From the NCBI GenBank assembly GCA_016191165.1, contig JACPPF010000023.1:62001-126000 (forward strand): a DNA stretch of 64,000 nucleotides, read 5' to 3'. This DNA comes from Planctomycetota bacterium (GTDB lineage: Bacteria; Planctomycetota; Planctomycetia; Gemmatales; Gemmataceae). Positions 17,138 to 26,155 of the stretch are shown piece by piece. How positions within the stretch are numbered: the stretch's first letter is position 1; the number at the start of each line of letters is the position of its first letter. The notes beneath the pieces were generated by a model. That model had not been told where the DNA came from, did not search any database, and was given only the letters and a program-made list of their open reading frames with translations. Both the position numbers and the translations under genes were made by a program.

Positions 17138-19171
17138 GTGCCCCGCTGCTTCGCTTTTCTCTGCCTCATCAGTTTTTCTTCATTCGCCAGTGCCGGCGAC
17201 GGCAAGTTGCCCAAGCCTCTCGTAAGTGGGCTGAAAACGCCCGAATCGGTGACCATTGGCGGTGATGGCCGAATTTATGTCACCGAGATCGGCGAGTTCG
17301 GCAAGGACGGCGATGGCCGCGTGGTCGTCATTGACAAGGGCAAAATCATCCCGTTCGCGATCGGTCTGGATGACCCCAAGGGGATCGTGGCCTGGACCAA
17401 TCAGCTTTTCGTGGCCGACAACAAACGGGTCGTGCGCATCGATTCAAAAGGCATGGTCACAGTGCTCGCGGCGGAAAAAGCGTTCCCCACGCCACCGCTG
17501 TTCCTGAATGACATCACCGTCGATGAGCAGGGCACGCTCTACGTCTCCGATTCCGGCGACCTCAAGGGCAACGGCGGCGCCGTCTATCGCATCACGCAGA
17601 AGGGCAAAGTCACGACCGTCACGTCCGGCGCCAACAACCCGGCCATCAAAACGCCCAACGGCCTGGTCATGGACGGCATGTCGTTCCTCCTGGTACTCGA
17701 TTTCGCCAGCGGGGAATTGCTGCGCGTTCGCGTCTCCGATGGCAATACCGCCAAAATCGCCGCGGGCTTCGACGGCGGCGATGGCCTCGCCTGGGACATG
17801 CACGGGCGGCTATTCATCAGCAGCTGGAAAACGGGCAAGGTCTGGGGCATCCCTCGACCCGGGCAGAAACCGATCCTGCTCGCAGCCAGCTTCAAATCCG
17901 CCGCCGATATTTGTCTGGATCGCACCGGCAAGGCGATCCTGATTCCCGACATGAAAGCCGGCACGCTCACACGCCTGTCCACGTCCATCCCCGGCTGGGA
18001 GGTCGATGAAACCCCCATGGCGTTGAAAGCAACCCCGGCCTTCCCAAAATTGCAATGGACCGGATGGGACCCCGAGAAGAACGGCAAACAATATCCCCTG
18101 CGCACGCTCCTGCTCACCCACGCGGGCGATGGCTCCAATCGCATCTTCGTCGGCATCCAACAGGGCATCATCCATGTCTTCCCCAACGACCCCGCGGCCG
18201 ACAAGACCCAGGTTTTTCTCGATATTCAAAAGCAGGTCTTTTACGCTGACAACGAAAACGAACAAGGGTTCCTCGGCCTGGCATTCCATCCCAAGTTCAA
18301 ACAAAACGGCGAATTCTTCGTCTTCTACACCCAGAAGAAGAACAAGACGGTCAACGTGATTTCGCGATTCAAGGTCTCGAAAGACGATCCGAACAAGGCC
18401 GACCCCGCATCGGAAGAAGTCCTGTTCACGATCAAGCGCCCTTTTTGGAATCACGATGGCGGCACCATTTGCTTCGGCCCCGACGGCTATCTCTATGTCG
18501 CCCTCGGCGACGGTGGGGCGGCGAACGATCCGTTTGACAACGGCCAAAACCTCAAGACGCTGCTTGGCTCCATCCTCCGCATCGACGTGGATCGCAAGGA
18601 CCCAGGCAAGGGCTACGCCGTCCCGAAGGACAACCCCTTCGTCGGTAACAAGAACGCCGCCCCGGAAATCTGGGCCTACGGACTCCGCAACGTCTGGAGA
18701 ATGAGTTTCGACAGAAAGACCGGAAAACTCTGGGCCGGCGAAGTAGGCCAAAACCTCTACGAAGAAATCAACCTCATCGAAAAAGGCGGCAACTACGGGT
18801 GGCGACGCCGGGAGAGCCTTCACCCCTTCAGCAACATCGGCGTTGGTCCGAATGCCAAGATGATCGATCCAATCTGGGAATATCACCACAACGTCGGCAA
18901 GTCGATCACCGGCGGGCACGTTTATCGCGGCAAGAGGCTGCCCGAACTCCAGGGCCATTACCTTTACGGCGACTACATCACGACGAAAATCTGGGCCCTC
19001 AAGTATGACGACCCGAAGAAGCGCGTCGTCGCCAATCGCCTGATCCGCGACACCAACGTGCCGATCCTCTCTTTCGGCGAAGACGAAACCGGTGAGGTGT
19101 ATCTGCTGACGACGACGATCTCCGGACGCGGCATTTTACATTTTGTAAGGGACACAATCGTCAAGAAATGA
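17138..19171 (+). CDS. Secreted two-propeller protein with C-terminal glucose/sorbosone dehydrogenase (GSDH) domain
   Basis: A 677-residue exported protein with a GTG start, GGAAAGG upstream and a signal peptide ending FASAG. Residues about 25-290 form an NHL/SMP-30-like propeller (repeated DGRIYVTE, GTLYVSDSGD, GRLFISSW). Residues about 310-670 form a GSDH domain (NEQGFLGLAFHPKF, WNHDGGTICFGPDGYLYVALGDGG, GSILRIDVDR, PEIWAYGLRNVWRMSFD, GEVGQNLYEEINLI, GGNYGWRRRE), the fold of PQQ-dependent aldose dehydrogenases. PQQ use is inferred from family. It is divergent from the cytochrome c/DUF1553 gene, so a periplasmic oxidation role is plausible. A 16-bp hairpin follows the stop. Confidence 0.92.
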   Translation: MPRCFAFLCLISFSSFASAGDGKLPKPLVSGLKTPESVTIGGDGRIYVTEIGEFGKDGDGRVVVIDKGKIIPFAIGLDDPKGIVAWTNQLFVADNKRVVRIDSKGMVTVLAAEKAFPTPPLFLNDITVDEQGTLYVSDSGDLKGNGGAVYRITQKGKVTTVTSGANNPAIKTPNGLVMDGMSFLLVLDFASGELLRVRVSDGNTAKIAAGFDGGDGLAWDMHGRLFISSWKTGKVWGIPRPGQKPILLAASFKSAADICLDRTGKAILIPDMKAGTLTRLSTSIPGWEVDETPMALKATPAFPKLQWTGWDPEKNGKQYPLRTLLLTHAGDGSNRIFVGIQQGIIHVFPNDPAADKTQVFLDIQKQVFYADNENEQGFLGLAFHPKFKQNGEFFVFYTQKKNKTVNVISRFKVSKDDPNKADPASEEVLFTIKRPFWNHDGGTICFGPDGYLYVALGDGGAANDPFDNGQNLKTLLGSILRIDVDRKDPGKGYAVPKDNPFVGNKNAAPEIWAYGLRNVWRMSFDRKTGKLWAGEVGQNLYEEINLIEKGGNYGWRRRESLHPFSNIGVGPNAKMIDPIWEYHHNVGKSITGGHVYRGKRLPELQGHYLYGDYITTKIWALKYDDPKKRVVANRLIRDTNVPILSFGEDETGEVYLLTTTISGRGILHFVRDTIVKK

Positions 19172-19177
19172 GACAAT

Positions 19178-19212
19178 AGTTTAGCCGCTCGCCAAAGGCG
19201 AGCGGCTAAACT
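19178..19212. repeat. GTTTAGCCGC-type hairpin after the GSDH gene
   Basis: A perfect 16-bp inverted repeat (AGTTTAGCCGCTCGCC and its complement) around a 3-base AAA loop, 6 bases after the GSDH stop and 20 bases before the next gene. No T-run follows, so it is a repeat-type hairpin that might stabilise or end the upstream transcript. Related GTTTAGC/GCTAAAC ends occur at several other gene junctions in the window. Confidence 0.75.
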
Positions 19213-19232
19213 AATCCAAACAAGGGGGGGGC

Positions 19233-20510
19233 ATGCGCCAATATTCTCTCATCCGATTCCTTTCCGTGGCAATGATTTTCGTCGGTGCGACCATCGCGTC
19301 CGCCGACAACTGGCCGCAGTGGCGGGGCCCCACCAATGATGGCATCTCCAAGGAGACCGGCCTGCCGACCTCCTTCGGCGTGGATAAAAACCTCGCCTGG
19401 AAGCTGACCCTGCCTGGCCGCGGCAGCTCGACCCCCATCATCTGGGGCGACCGCATCTACCTCACCGGCCCCGACAAGGGAGAACTCCAGCTCTGGTGTA
19501 TCTCGACCGCCGGCAAGCTCCTGTGGCAGCGGCCCATCTCCTCCGTCATCCGCAAGGACGTTCGCAACGGTGAAGGCAACGAAGCCTCTCCCACTCCATC
19601 CACCGACGGCAAGAACGTCTTCACCTACGTCGGTACCGGCGAAATGGCCGCCTTCGACATGGACGGCAAGGAAATCTGGAAATTCAACGCCCAAAAAAGG
19701 TATGGCCGATTCTCCATCCAACACGGCATGCACATCACGCCGCTCTTGCATGGCGATCGCCTTTACTTCGCTCTCTTGACCAATGGCGGACACTGGGTCG
19801 TCGCCATCGACAAGGCAACCGGCAAAGAAGCGTGGAAGATCGCGCGGCCCTCGGACGCGCGTTCCGAAAGCCGCGAGGCGTACACCTCGCCCGTGCTCTG
19901 GAAGAATGGCGACGAGCTCAACCTCGTGGTCCTCGGTTGCGACTACACGACGGGCCATCGTCTCGATGATGGCAAGGAACTCTGGCGGCTCGGCGATCTC
20001 AATCCGAAGAACAGCCCCGCGCATCGCATCATCGCCTCGCCGGTCGCGACCTCCGATCTCCTCATCGTTCCGACCTGCCGCGGCCTGGTCGTCTCCGCCG
20101 TCAAGCAGGGGGCCAAGGGAACCTTCGGGGCCGGCAGTTCGATGGAGCAATGGCGCATCTCCAAGGGTTCCCCCGATGTGCCCTGTCCGCTCGCCCACGA
20201 CGGCCTGGTCTACCTGCAACGCGAAAACGGCCTCATGATCGTGCTCGATCAAAAGACCGGCAAGGAGGTTTACCAGGAACGCCTCAACTCCGAACGCTAT
20301 CGCTCCTCGCCGATCTTTGCCGACGGCAAGATCTACACCATCGGCCGCGACAGCGGCACGGTCAGCGTGCTCAAGGCAGGGCGAAAGTTTCAGGTGCTCG
20401 CCACCAATCGGTTGCCTGACAACATCACGGCCTCTCCCGCGGTCTCGGGCGGGCGATTGTACATCCGCGGGTTCCAAACGCTTTACGCATTCTCGGATGG
20501 CGGGAAGTAA
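19233..20510 (+). CDS. Secreted PQQ-like beta-propeller protein (BamB-like repeats)
   Basis: A 425-residue exported protein. Signal peptide about residues 1-22, then planctomycete-typical NWPQWRGPTNDGISKETGLP and an eight-bladed propeller with repeats such as WGDRIYLTG, AFDMDGKEIWKF, AIDKATGKEAWKI, VLDQKTGKEVYQE and FADGKIYTIGRDSGTVSVLKAG. This is the PQQ_2/BamB repeat family; no catalytic motif is visible, so it may be structural or a quinoprotein remnant. G-rich DNA precedes the ATG. A similar protein is encoded on the other strand at 21456-22697, suggesting duplication. Confidence 0.9.
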   Translation: MRQYSLIRFLSVAMIFVGATIASADNWPQWRGPTNDGISKETGLPTSFGVDKNLAWKLTLPGRGSSTPIIWGDRIYLTGPDKGELQLWCISTAGKLLWQRPISSVIRKDVRNGEGNEASPTPSTDGKNVFTYVGTGEMAAFDMDGKEIWKFNAQKRYGRFSIQHGMHITPLLHGDRLYFALLTNGGHWVVAIDKATGKEAWKIARPSDARSESREAYTSPVLWKNGDELNLVVLGCDYTTGHRLDDGKELWRLGDLNPKNSPAHRIIASPVATSDLLIVPTCRGLVVSAVKQGAKGTFGAGSSMEQWRISKGSPDVPCPLAHDGLVYLQRENGLMIVLDQKTGKEVYQERLNSERYRSSPIFADGKIYTIGRDSGTVSVLKAGRKFQVLATNRLPDNITASPAVSGGRLYIRGFQTLYAFSDGGK

Positions 20511-20841
20511 ATCAGCGCCGAAGGCGGCGTGGCGTTCGTGCAATGTCAAGCGAACGCCACGCCGTCAGCGAGTGGTAATCAGCGATGTCCGTGCGAAAGA
20601 TCGTGCGCATTTCAGGGAACCTTTTGTCTCAACTTCCATGCCGGACTCGGTGAACCGGCGCTTGCCGACCGATCACGTCTCCTACTTTTCCCCACCGCGG
20701 CATGGGAAATACAGGCTTGATTTCCGTTCAATCCGCTGCTGGCACGTTTCTTGCAATTTCACGTTCCAGCTACCGCCATTTGTCGGTTTCTCGTGTAGGG
20801 ATGTGCTGACATTGGCTAGTCGATTTTTCGGAGGTTCAGTC
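20511..20841. other. Intergenic gap with a terminator-like hairpin; otherwise nothing seen
   Basis: The 331 bases hold a 14-bp hairpin just after the propeller gene (separate entry) and then about 275 bases in which I see no credible ORF. The region just upstream of 20842 is more A/T-rich and should hold the promoter of the next gene, but no convincing -35/-10 pair was identified. Confidence 0.5.
20525..20564 (+). terminator. Hairpin after the propeller gene, likely terminator
   Basis: Inverted repeat CGGCGTGGCGTTCG and its exact complement, 14 bp each, loop 12 bases, beginning 15 bases after the stop at 20510. No T-run follows, so it is either a Rho-assisted or repeat-type end structure. 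Confidence 0.5.
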
Positions 20842-21369
20842 ATGATGCGATTGATGAAGACCACGGGTACGCTGGTGGTGTTGCTTGGCGTTTCGGCGTT
20901 TGCCCAGGCCGAGGTTGCGAAGGGGACCATCAAGTCGGTCAACACGGACCGGAAAGAGGTCGTGTTCAAGGGGATCATCTCCGACACGATCTACGAGCTG
21001 AACAAGGACGCCACGGTCTGGCTGGATGGCGCTCGCTGCAAACTCGCCGATCTGAAAGCGGACGACCGCGTCACCGTCGTTTATGAAAAGAAAGGGGAGC
21101 ACCTGATGGCCAGCCAGGTTCGCGGCCTGCGCAAAGCCCAGGAAGCGATCGGCATCGTGGCCGATGTCCTCGGTGAAAAAAAGGAATTCACGCTCAAAGG
21201 CACCCTGAGGAATACCACCTATGAGCTTCACAAGACCGCGACCATCTGGGTGAACGGCAAACGGGGCGCCTTGAACGAAATCCGCGCGGGCGACCAGGTG
21301 CTCGTCACTTACGAACAGCGTGGCCAACGCTATATGGTGAACGACGTGACCGTGCTCAAACGCAAATAG
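20842..21369 (+). CDS. Secreted protein with two repeated beta-rich domains
   Basis: A 175-residue exported protein. The start at 20842 has GGAGG 8 bases upstream and opens a signal peptide ending AFAQAE. The mature part is an internal duplication of about 72 residues: VAKGTIKSVNTDRKEVVFKG ... VTVVYEKKGEHLMASQVRGL and IGIVADVLGEKKEFTLKG ... VLVTYEQRGQRYMVNDVTVL. Each copy has the layout G-x-I/V ... FTLKG ... TYELxKxAT-W-NG ... L-x-D/AGDxVxVTYE, resembling small OB or SH3-like barrels such as DUF5666. Function is not known. It stands alone. Confidence 0.82.
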   Translation: MMRLMKTTGTLVVLLGVSAFAQAEVAKGTIKSVNTDRKEVVFKGIISDTIYELNKDATVWLDGARCKLADLKADDRVTVVYEKKGEHLMASQVRGLRKAQEAIGIVADVLGEKKEFTLKGTLRNTTYELHKTATIWVNGKRGALNEIRAGDQVLVTYEQRGQRYMVNDVTVLKRK

Positions 21370-21455
21370 CAAAAAAACGATGCCTTGCCAATCGACCAAT
21401 CTTTGCGGCGTTTCGATGGATCGAAACGCCGGCTGTGTATCGTTAGCCGAGCCTG

Positions 21456-22697
21456 TCACGGTTGGCGCTGAATGCGGTACAGTTTCGACTCGGTCCGCAG
21501 GTAGATCGCCCCATCGGCGACGGCATAGCAAGCGAATGTGCGCTCGCCCAGCTTGCTGGTCGCCAGCACTTCAAACGTCTTGCCGGCGCGCAGGACGGTG
21601 GTGACGCCGGTCTCGCTTTGCAGGTAGACCTTGCCGTCGGCAAAAAAAGGAGACGCCGAGAAGCCGCCGCCGATCCGTTCCTGCCAGTGGACATTGCCCG
21701 TCTTGGCATCCACACAGCTGGCGATGCCGGAATCGGACACCATGTAAAGCTCGTCGCCAGCCAACAGGAGCGAGGGCGTGTGGGGCGCGCCCTTTTTCAG
21801 GGTCCAGGCGACGTGCGTCTGGGTGACATCGCCGGCGCCATCGGGGCGAATGGCCAGCACGCTTGGTGAATTGTACCCGGTCGAGATGAAGATCAGGCCA
21901 TGCCCGAAAACCGGGCGTGGGATGACGGAATAACCGTCGTATTTGACCTGCCAGATCTCGTTGCCCGTTTTTGCGTCGTAGGCGCCGACCTTGTCGCTGG
22001 CGGGGCTGATGATCTGCTCTTTTCCGTTGACGGAAATCAAAAGCGGCGTACTGAAGGAAAAGCGACGCGGCGATTGGCTCTTGCGATCGGTGTTCCACGC
22101 GACCTTGCCGCTGGCGGTATCCAGGGCGACGACGAACTGCTTGTCGGCGCCATCCGCGGAGAAAATCAACCGGTCCCCCGCCAAAATCGGCGTGCCGCCA
22201 TTACCATGCACCGGCGCGTAGCGCAACTCGCGATTGCGCCAGAGCACCTTCCCATTCAAATCCAGCGCCGCACTGCCCTGGTGGCCGAAATGAACGTATA
22301 GCCGCTTGCCGTCGGTGATCGGCGTCGGGCTGGCGTGGCTGTTCTTGCCGTGGATGCGCGGCGCCCTGGCGCCGTCCTGAACAAAGACCTCGGTCTGCCA
22401 AAGAATGGTTCCCTTGCCGGCGTCCAGGCAGATCGCCTTGAGTGAAAGGTCCTTGCTGCCCTTGATCGGCACTGCCGAGGTCAGGTAGACGCGGCCCTTG
22501 AGGAGGATTGGCGAGGACCAGCCCCGCCCGGGAATCGACGTCTTCCACGCGACATTCTTCGTCGTGCTCCATTCGATCGGCAAATTCTTGCCCGTGTAAA
22601 GACCTTGACCGGTGGGACCGCGAAATTCGGTCCAGTCCTCGGCTCGAACGCTGTTGGTGAAAGCGAAAATAGCGAAGAGAAAGGCTGACACTCGCAT
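21456..22697 (-). CDS. Secreted PQQ-like beta-propeller protein, second copy
   Basis: A 413-residue exported propeller protein. Start at 22697 (MRVSAFLFAIFAF); an in-frame TTG at 22712 is less likely. Signal peptide ends VRAE, then DWTEFRGPTGQGLY and blades LDLNGKVLWRN, ALDTASGKVAWNTD, AYDAKTGNEIWQVKYDGYS, CVDAKTGNVHWQERIGG and FADGKVYLQSETGVTTVLRAG. The C-terminal blade matches the protein at 19233-20510, which indicates paralogy. No catalytic motif is visible. Confidence 0.9.
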   Translation of the reverse strand: MRVSAFLFAIFAFTNSVRAEDWTEFRGPTGQGLYTGKNLPIEWSTTKNVAWKTSIPGRGWSSPILLKGRVYLTSAVPIKGSKDLSLKAICLDAGKGTILWQTEVFVQDGARAPRIHGKNSHASPTPITDGKRLYVHFGHQGSAALDLNGKVLWRNRELRYAPVHGNGGTPILAGDRLIFSADGADKQFVVALDTASGKVAWNTDRKSQSPRRFSFSTPLLISVNGKEQIISPASDKVGAYDAKTGNEIWQVKYDGYSVIPRPVFGHGLIFISTGYNSPSVLAIRPDGAGDVTQTHVAWTLKKGAPHTPSLLLAGDELYMVSDSGIASCVDAKTGNVHWQERIGGGFSASPFFADGKVYLQSETGVTTVLRAGKTFEVLATSKLGERTFACYAVADGAIYLRTESKLYRIQRQP

Positions 22698-23301
22698 GAG
22701 GGAATCTCGCAAAAGGGTTGGCTGGCGGGGGAGGCTCCTTCATCTTATGGCGCGTTCGACGTCGGGCCAAGGCAAGCCTGAACCGCCTTGCCGCTGGCGT
22801 TCCACTTTTTGCCGCGCCAATTATTTTTCCGGATTCGGTGCATTGCCCACCGATACGGTGCGTAGAATGAAGGTGGAGGGAATGGCAAGCAAGCCCGAAA
22901 CCTGGCTGCCATAGCAGCTTCAGCACCACCAGGAAACTGATTTCCAAGAAAGGAAAAAAAGACCTGGCGGCCATGCTAAAAAAAGCGGAGGGCTTGCGCG
23001 ATTGGGGCTGAGGGCCTGATTCTGGCTCCTTTACCACCCGGCCATGGATCGACGGAACCGCACGACGTGACCGGGATCTGTCAGCAAAACCGAAGGCAAA
23101 GGGACCAGCACCAAACCTGAAGCGAAAGTCATTCCCCCCATCGAAAGCCCAGGGGCCACGGCTCCTGGGCTTTTCTTTTGTCCTGCAACCATTTCTCAAG
23201 ATTTTCCGCGCTTGCGTCTGAAGCGGAGCGGCCGTCTGTGCCTGACGCCTTTTCTCGACATTTTCGTTTGCGAGTTCGCGGCGCTATGGCATACTGAAGG
23301 T
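22698..23301. other. 604-base divergent gap; possible small RNA locus
   Basis: The flanking genes point away from each other, so no coding transcript should end here, yet a strong intrinsic terminator lies at 23144-23179 on the + strand. Upstream of it (about 22900-23143) are no convincing ORFs. I could not match the segment to 6S RNA, tmRNA, RNase P or SRP RNA by signature. The A-rich tract near 22950-22985 and an unassigned promoter may belong to a small RNA of 150-280 nt. Confidence 0.45.
23144..23179 (+). terminator. Strong intrinsic terminator in a divergent gap
   Basis: AAAGCCCAGG pairs with CCTGGGCTTT, extended by a G-T and two G-C pairs to a CACG loop, and the 3' arm runs into TTTTCTTTT. 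The T-run is only on the + strand side. It lies 120 bases before the subtilase start and in no gene. Confidence 0.8.
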
Positions 23302-26109
23302 ATGTCAATTCGCGTCAAGGTTTTGTCGATAATCCTGGTTCATGGGATCGGTATCCTGGCGATGGGACAGCCCCCCGGGCCTCCCGTCCCGACCAAATTC
23401 AAGGTAAAACTGCGCTATCACATTCCCGCGCCGCGCGATCCGCATGTGGCACAATACGACGCGATGATCAAACACCTGCAACGCGTTGGCTTTGAATTCG
23501 ACCCACCGCTGGAAAAACATGCTGATACCGATCGTGAGGATCGCAGCAAGAACTACCTGGACGGTTTCATCTCGGCGGACAAGAAACTCAATGCGCTGGA
23601 AAGGGCTCGCCGACTTCTGGAACCGCAGGTCGTGCAGGCAATTCAGTTGATGCCATTCGCGCCGGATGAATTCAAATTGCCGGACGCGGGAGATGCGCCC
23701 GTCAGCGTGCGTCTGGAGCTGGCGGGCAACCTGAACACCGACCGGCAACGTGAGTTCTCGAATCAGCTCAGAGTTTTGTTGCGCGAACTCGGCTTCAAAG
23801 AGCCAATCGGCTACGATCACCATGGCAATCGTCGCCGGGCGTACACGCAACTCGTTGGCACCATCCCGCGGGGAAAGCTCGATCTTTTGACGCGCGACCT
23901 GCGCTTGCAGCCGGCGGGCTGGATGGGGCCGCTCCTTCCTTTGAGCGAACTGCCGCTGCCGCTGCGCGACGCGAACCCGGTGCGCATCGTTGAGGTCTTG
24001 CCCGACAAGGACGCGATCAAGGAATTCGCCGACCCCAAGGCGCGGACGCCGGAGTATCTGGAAAAAATCAGCCCCGCTCTCTGGGAACTGCTCAGTGGCC
24101 AAGGTGATTTGACCCAGACCGTTCGCGTGCAGATCAGTTTCATCGGCGCCAAATCAGCCGATGACCGCACCTGGAAGATCACGCTGGAAGACCTCGCGCC
24201 GGGGTTTTTCGTCGAAGGCCGACTGGCGCAATTCGTCACCGGCATGATTCGCCTCGATCACGTCAAGCGTCTGGCCGCCTCGCCGCTGGTCAGCGTCATT
24301 CGCTTGCCTCGGGTTCAATATGTGAACGTTGATCCGAACATCAAGGTCAAGGGCGACAACAAGAAGGCCCTGGAACAAACGCGCCTGAGTGGGTTGCACA
24401 AGCGCGGCCACCGAGGCGCCGGAGTTCGCCTCGGCATCATCGATCGCGACTTTCGCGGCTGGGAATCCCTGGTCAAAAAGAAGCTCCTGCCAGCCAAGAC
24501 GCGCCTGATCGACCTGACGACCGAGCGGGATCCGGACGTCTATCCGCAGCCCTACGTCGGCGATCCAGACGAGCTTGGCCACGGCACGCTGTGCGCGCAG
24601 GCCGCGGCGCTGGCGGCGCCGGAGGCGGAGCTGAATCTGATCCGCGCCGACATCGTTGATCCGTTTCAACTTTACGAGATCGCCCGCTACACCCGCGGCG
24701 GGCGATTCGCGGCGTCGATCGAAAAACGCCACGGCGAATTGCTCGCGCGCGGCGCCCAACTTCGGGCCCGCCGCGCCACCTTGATCGAGGAACGCCGACT
24801 TATCCTTAACGATTTCACCGATGAGACCGATCTGAAAGACTACCTCGGTTTCCTCGGCCCATTCTTTGAATGGATCTACAGCGACCGCGAATGGCACCGC
24901 GCACGCATGACGTATCACCAGAAGCTCGAGGAGGAACACCGGTTGCGCGAGGTGCGCTTTCGCAAATACCTCAAGGACGTAACAGGCCTGGAAGGGATTC
25001 CAATCCTCGTCAACGCCTTGACCTGGCACAGCGGGTTTCCGCTCGGCGCCGGCAGCCCGCTCTCCGAGGCACTTGACGATCCCAAGGGACCTCTCTGGTT
25101 CCAGGCCGTTGGCAATACGCGCGGTCAGGCCTGGCTGCGGCGATTCCGCGGCATCGAGGGCGACCCTGCGATGAAGTTCACCAGCGGCCTTTCGCCACTT
25201 CCCAAAGGACGCTGGTCCGACGAAGTGAATTTCCTCGCCTGGCACCCATACCAGGGCAAGGCAACACCCGACCTTCCCGACAAGGCCAAGTTGCGTTTCA
25301 CTCTCCAGTGGCGCGAGCCGCACGATCCAGATTATTACACGCGCGGCGGCGAACCGGATGAATACAGCAAGCCCCTGGCGCAGCTTCGGCTGCTGCTTTT
25401 GCGCCAGCGCGACCCCGACACCAAGACCCTGCCGGCCGATGCCTTTGAGCTCGTCGCACGAAGCGCCGGGTGGGCGGAACGCCTCGAACATCTTCCCGGC
25501 GGTTCCGTGTATGAGCATGTCCTGGAGGCGCCGTTGAATCAGGCGGGACGATATGCGATTCGCGTGGAGAAGCAGATCAGCAAGCAATGGCTGCTGGGCC
25601 AAAGTCCGCAGAGCAAGAAGCCGGTGTTCCAACTATTGAGGGGTTTGACGCCGACCGGCATTCGACCCCTCGGCGTGCCGACGCTCCCCGAGCTTGAAAA
25701 GGACTGGGATCTGCGTCCGCGCCTGTTTGTCGAGGTGATCGACGACGCGAACCGCATCAAGGGCCGGGCCGTATTCGGCGATTTCCCGACCGACGCAGGC
25801 AGCATCGGCCTGCCCGCGGACGCGCGCAACGTGATCTCCGTTGGCGCCGCGAGTCTCAAGGATCGACCACAACCTTATAGCGCCTTTGGCTCGCCTGCGG
25901 GCATGGAGCTGGCGCGACGCCCCTGGCTCTATGCGTATGACGAACTGGAACTGGCCGGGGGCGGCGCGTTCGGCACGAGTATCGCCAACGCCTTTGCCGC
26001 GGGAACCGTTGCCGCCATGCTCTCGGGCAAAACGAGCCGGGACGAGGTGGTGCGGATTCTGCGCCAGCAGGACGGGCAAGTGCTGCGCGTGCCATTGCCA
26101 AAGAAGTGA
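23302..26109 (+). CDS. Large subtilisin-like (S8) serine protease
   Basis: A 935-residue exported protein with signal peptide ending LAMGQ. An N-terminal region of about 360 residues has no recognised motif. The S8 catalytic residues are then in order but widely spaced: Asp in GIIDRDFRGWE near 380, His in LGHGTLCAQAA near 426, the oxyanion Asn in FQAVGNTRGQ near 605 and Ser in GGGAFGTSIANAFAAGT near 892. The stretch between His and Asn includes a charged probable helical hairpin. NVISVGAASLKDRPQPYSAFG is a typical subtilase segment. At 2.5 times the size of a minimal subtilase, with about 180 residues between His and Asn, the architecture is unusual. An in-frame TTG at 23212 is a weaker start. 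Confidence 0.88.
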   Translation: MSIRVKVLSIILVHGIGILAMGQPPGPPVPTKFKVKLRYHIPAPRDPHVAQYDAMIKHLQRVGFEFDPPLEKHADTDREDRSKNYLDGFISADKKLNALERARRLLEPQVVQAIQLMPFAPDEFKLPDAGDAPVSVRLELAGNLNTDRQREFSNQLRVLLRELGFKEPIGYDHHGNRRRAYTQLVGTIPRGKLDLLTRDLRLQPAGWMGPLLPLSELPLPLRDANPVRIVEVLPDKDAIKEFADPKARTPEYLEKISPALWELLSGQGDLTQTVRVQISFIGAKSADDRTWKITLEDLAPGFFVEGRLAQFVTGMIRLDHVKRLAASPLVSVIRLPRVQYVNVDPNIKVKGDNKKALEQTRLSGLHKRGHRGAGVRLGIIDRDFRGWESLVKKKLLPAKTRLIDLTTERDPDVYPQPYVGDPDELGHGTLCAQAAALAAPEAELNLIRADIVDPFQLYEIARYTRGGRFAASIEKRHGELLARGAQLRARRATLIEERRLILNDFTDETDLKDYLGFLGPFFEWIYSDREWHRARMTYHQKLEEEHRLREVRFRKYLKDVTGLEGIPILVNALTWHSGFPLGAGSPLSEALDDPKGPLWFQAVGNTRGQAWLRRFRGIEGDPAMKFTSGLSPLPKGRWSDEVNFLAWHPYQGKATPDLPDKAKLRFTLQWREPHDPDYYTRGGEPDEYSKPLAQLRLLLLRQRDPDTKTLPADAFELVARSAGWAERLEHLPGGSVYEHVLEAPLNQAGRYAIRVEKQISKQWLLGQSPQSKKPVFQLLRGLTPTGIRPLGVPTLPELEKDWDLRPRLFVEVIDDANRIKGRAVFGDFPTDAGSIGLPADARNVISVGAASLKDRPQPYSAFGSPAGMELARRPWLYAYDELELAGGGAFGTSIANAFAAGTVAAMLSGKTSRDEVVRILRQQDGQVLRVPLPKK

Positions 26110-26115
26110 AGTCCA

Positions 26116-26155
26116 CGTTTAGCCGCACGCCTTTGGCGTGCGCGACGCCGTTAGC
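26116..26155. repeat. GTTTAGCCGC-type repeat between convergent genes
   Basis: Contains CGTTTAGCCGC, an 8-bp hairpin (CGCACGCC/GGCGTGCG, loop TTT) and a second half-site GCCGTTAGCC. It separates the subtilase stop from the convergent M50-like gene and shares its end motif with other junction repeats in the window. Confidence 0.6.

Noticed and set aside
17810-18958. A 382-residue minus-strand frame over the GSDH gene
   Set aside because: Antisense shadow of a propeller protein with strong motifs.
20317-20841. N-terminal extension of the two-domain secreted protein back to 20317
   Set aside because: It overlaps the propeller gene and crosses its hairpin; the ATG at 20842 has GGAGG and begins a signal peptide.
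22698-23143. tmRNA, RNase P RNA, SRP RNA or 6S RNA in the divergent gap
   Set aside because: I looked for characteristic conserved segments of each and found none, so only an unassigned small RNA is proposed.
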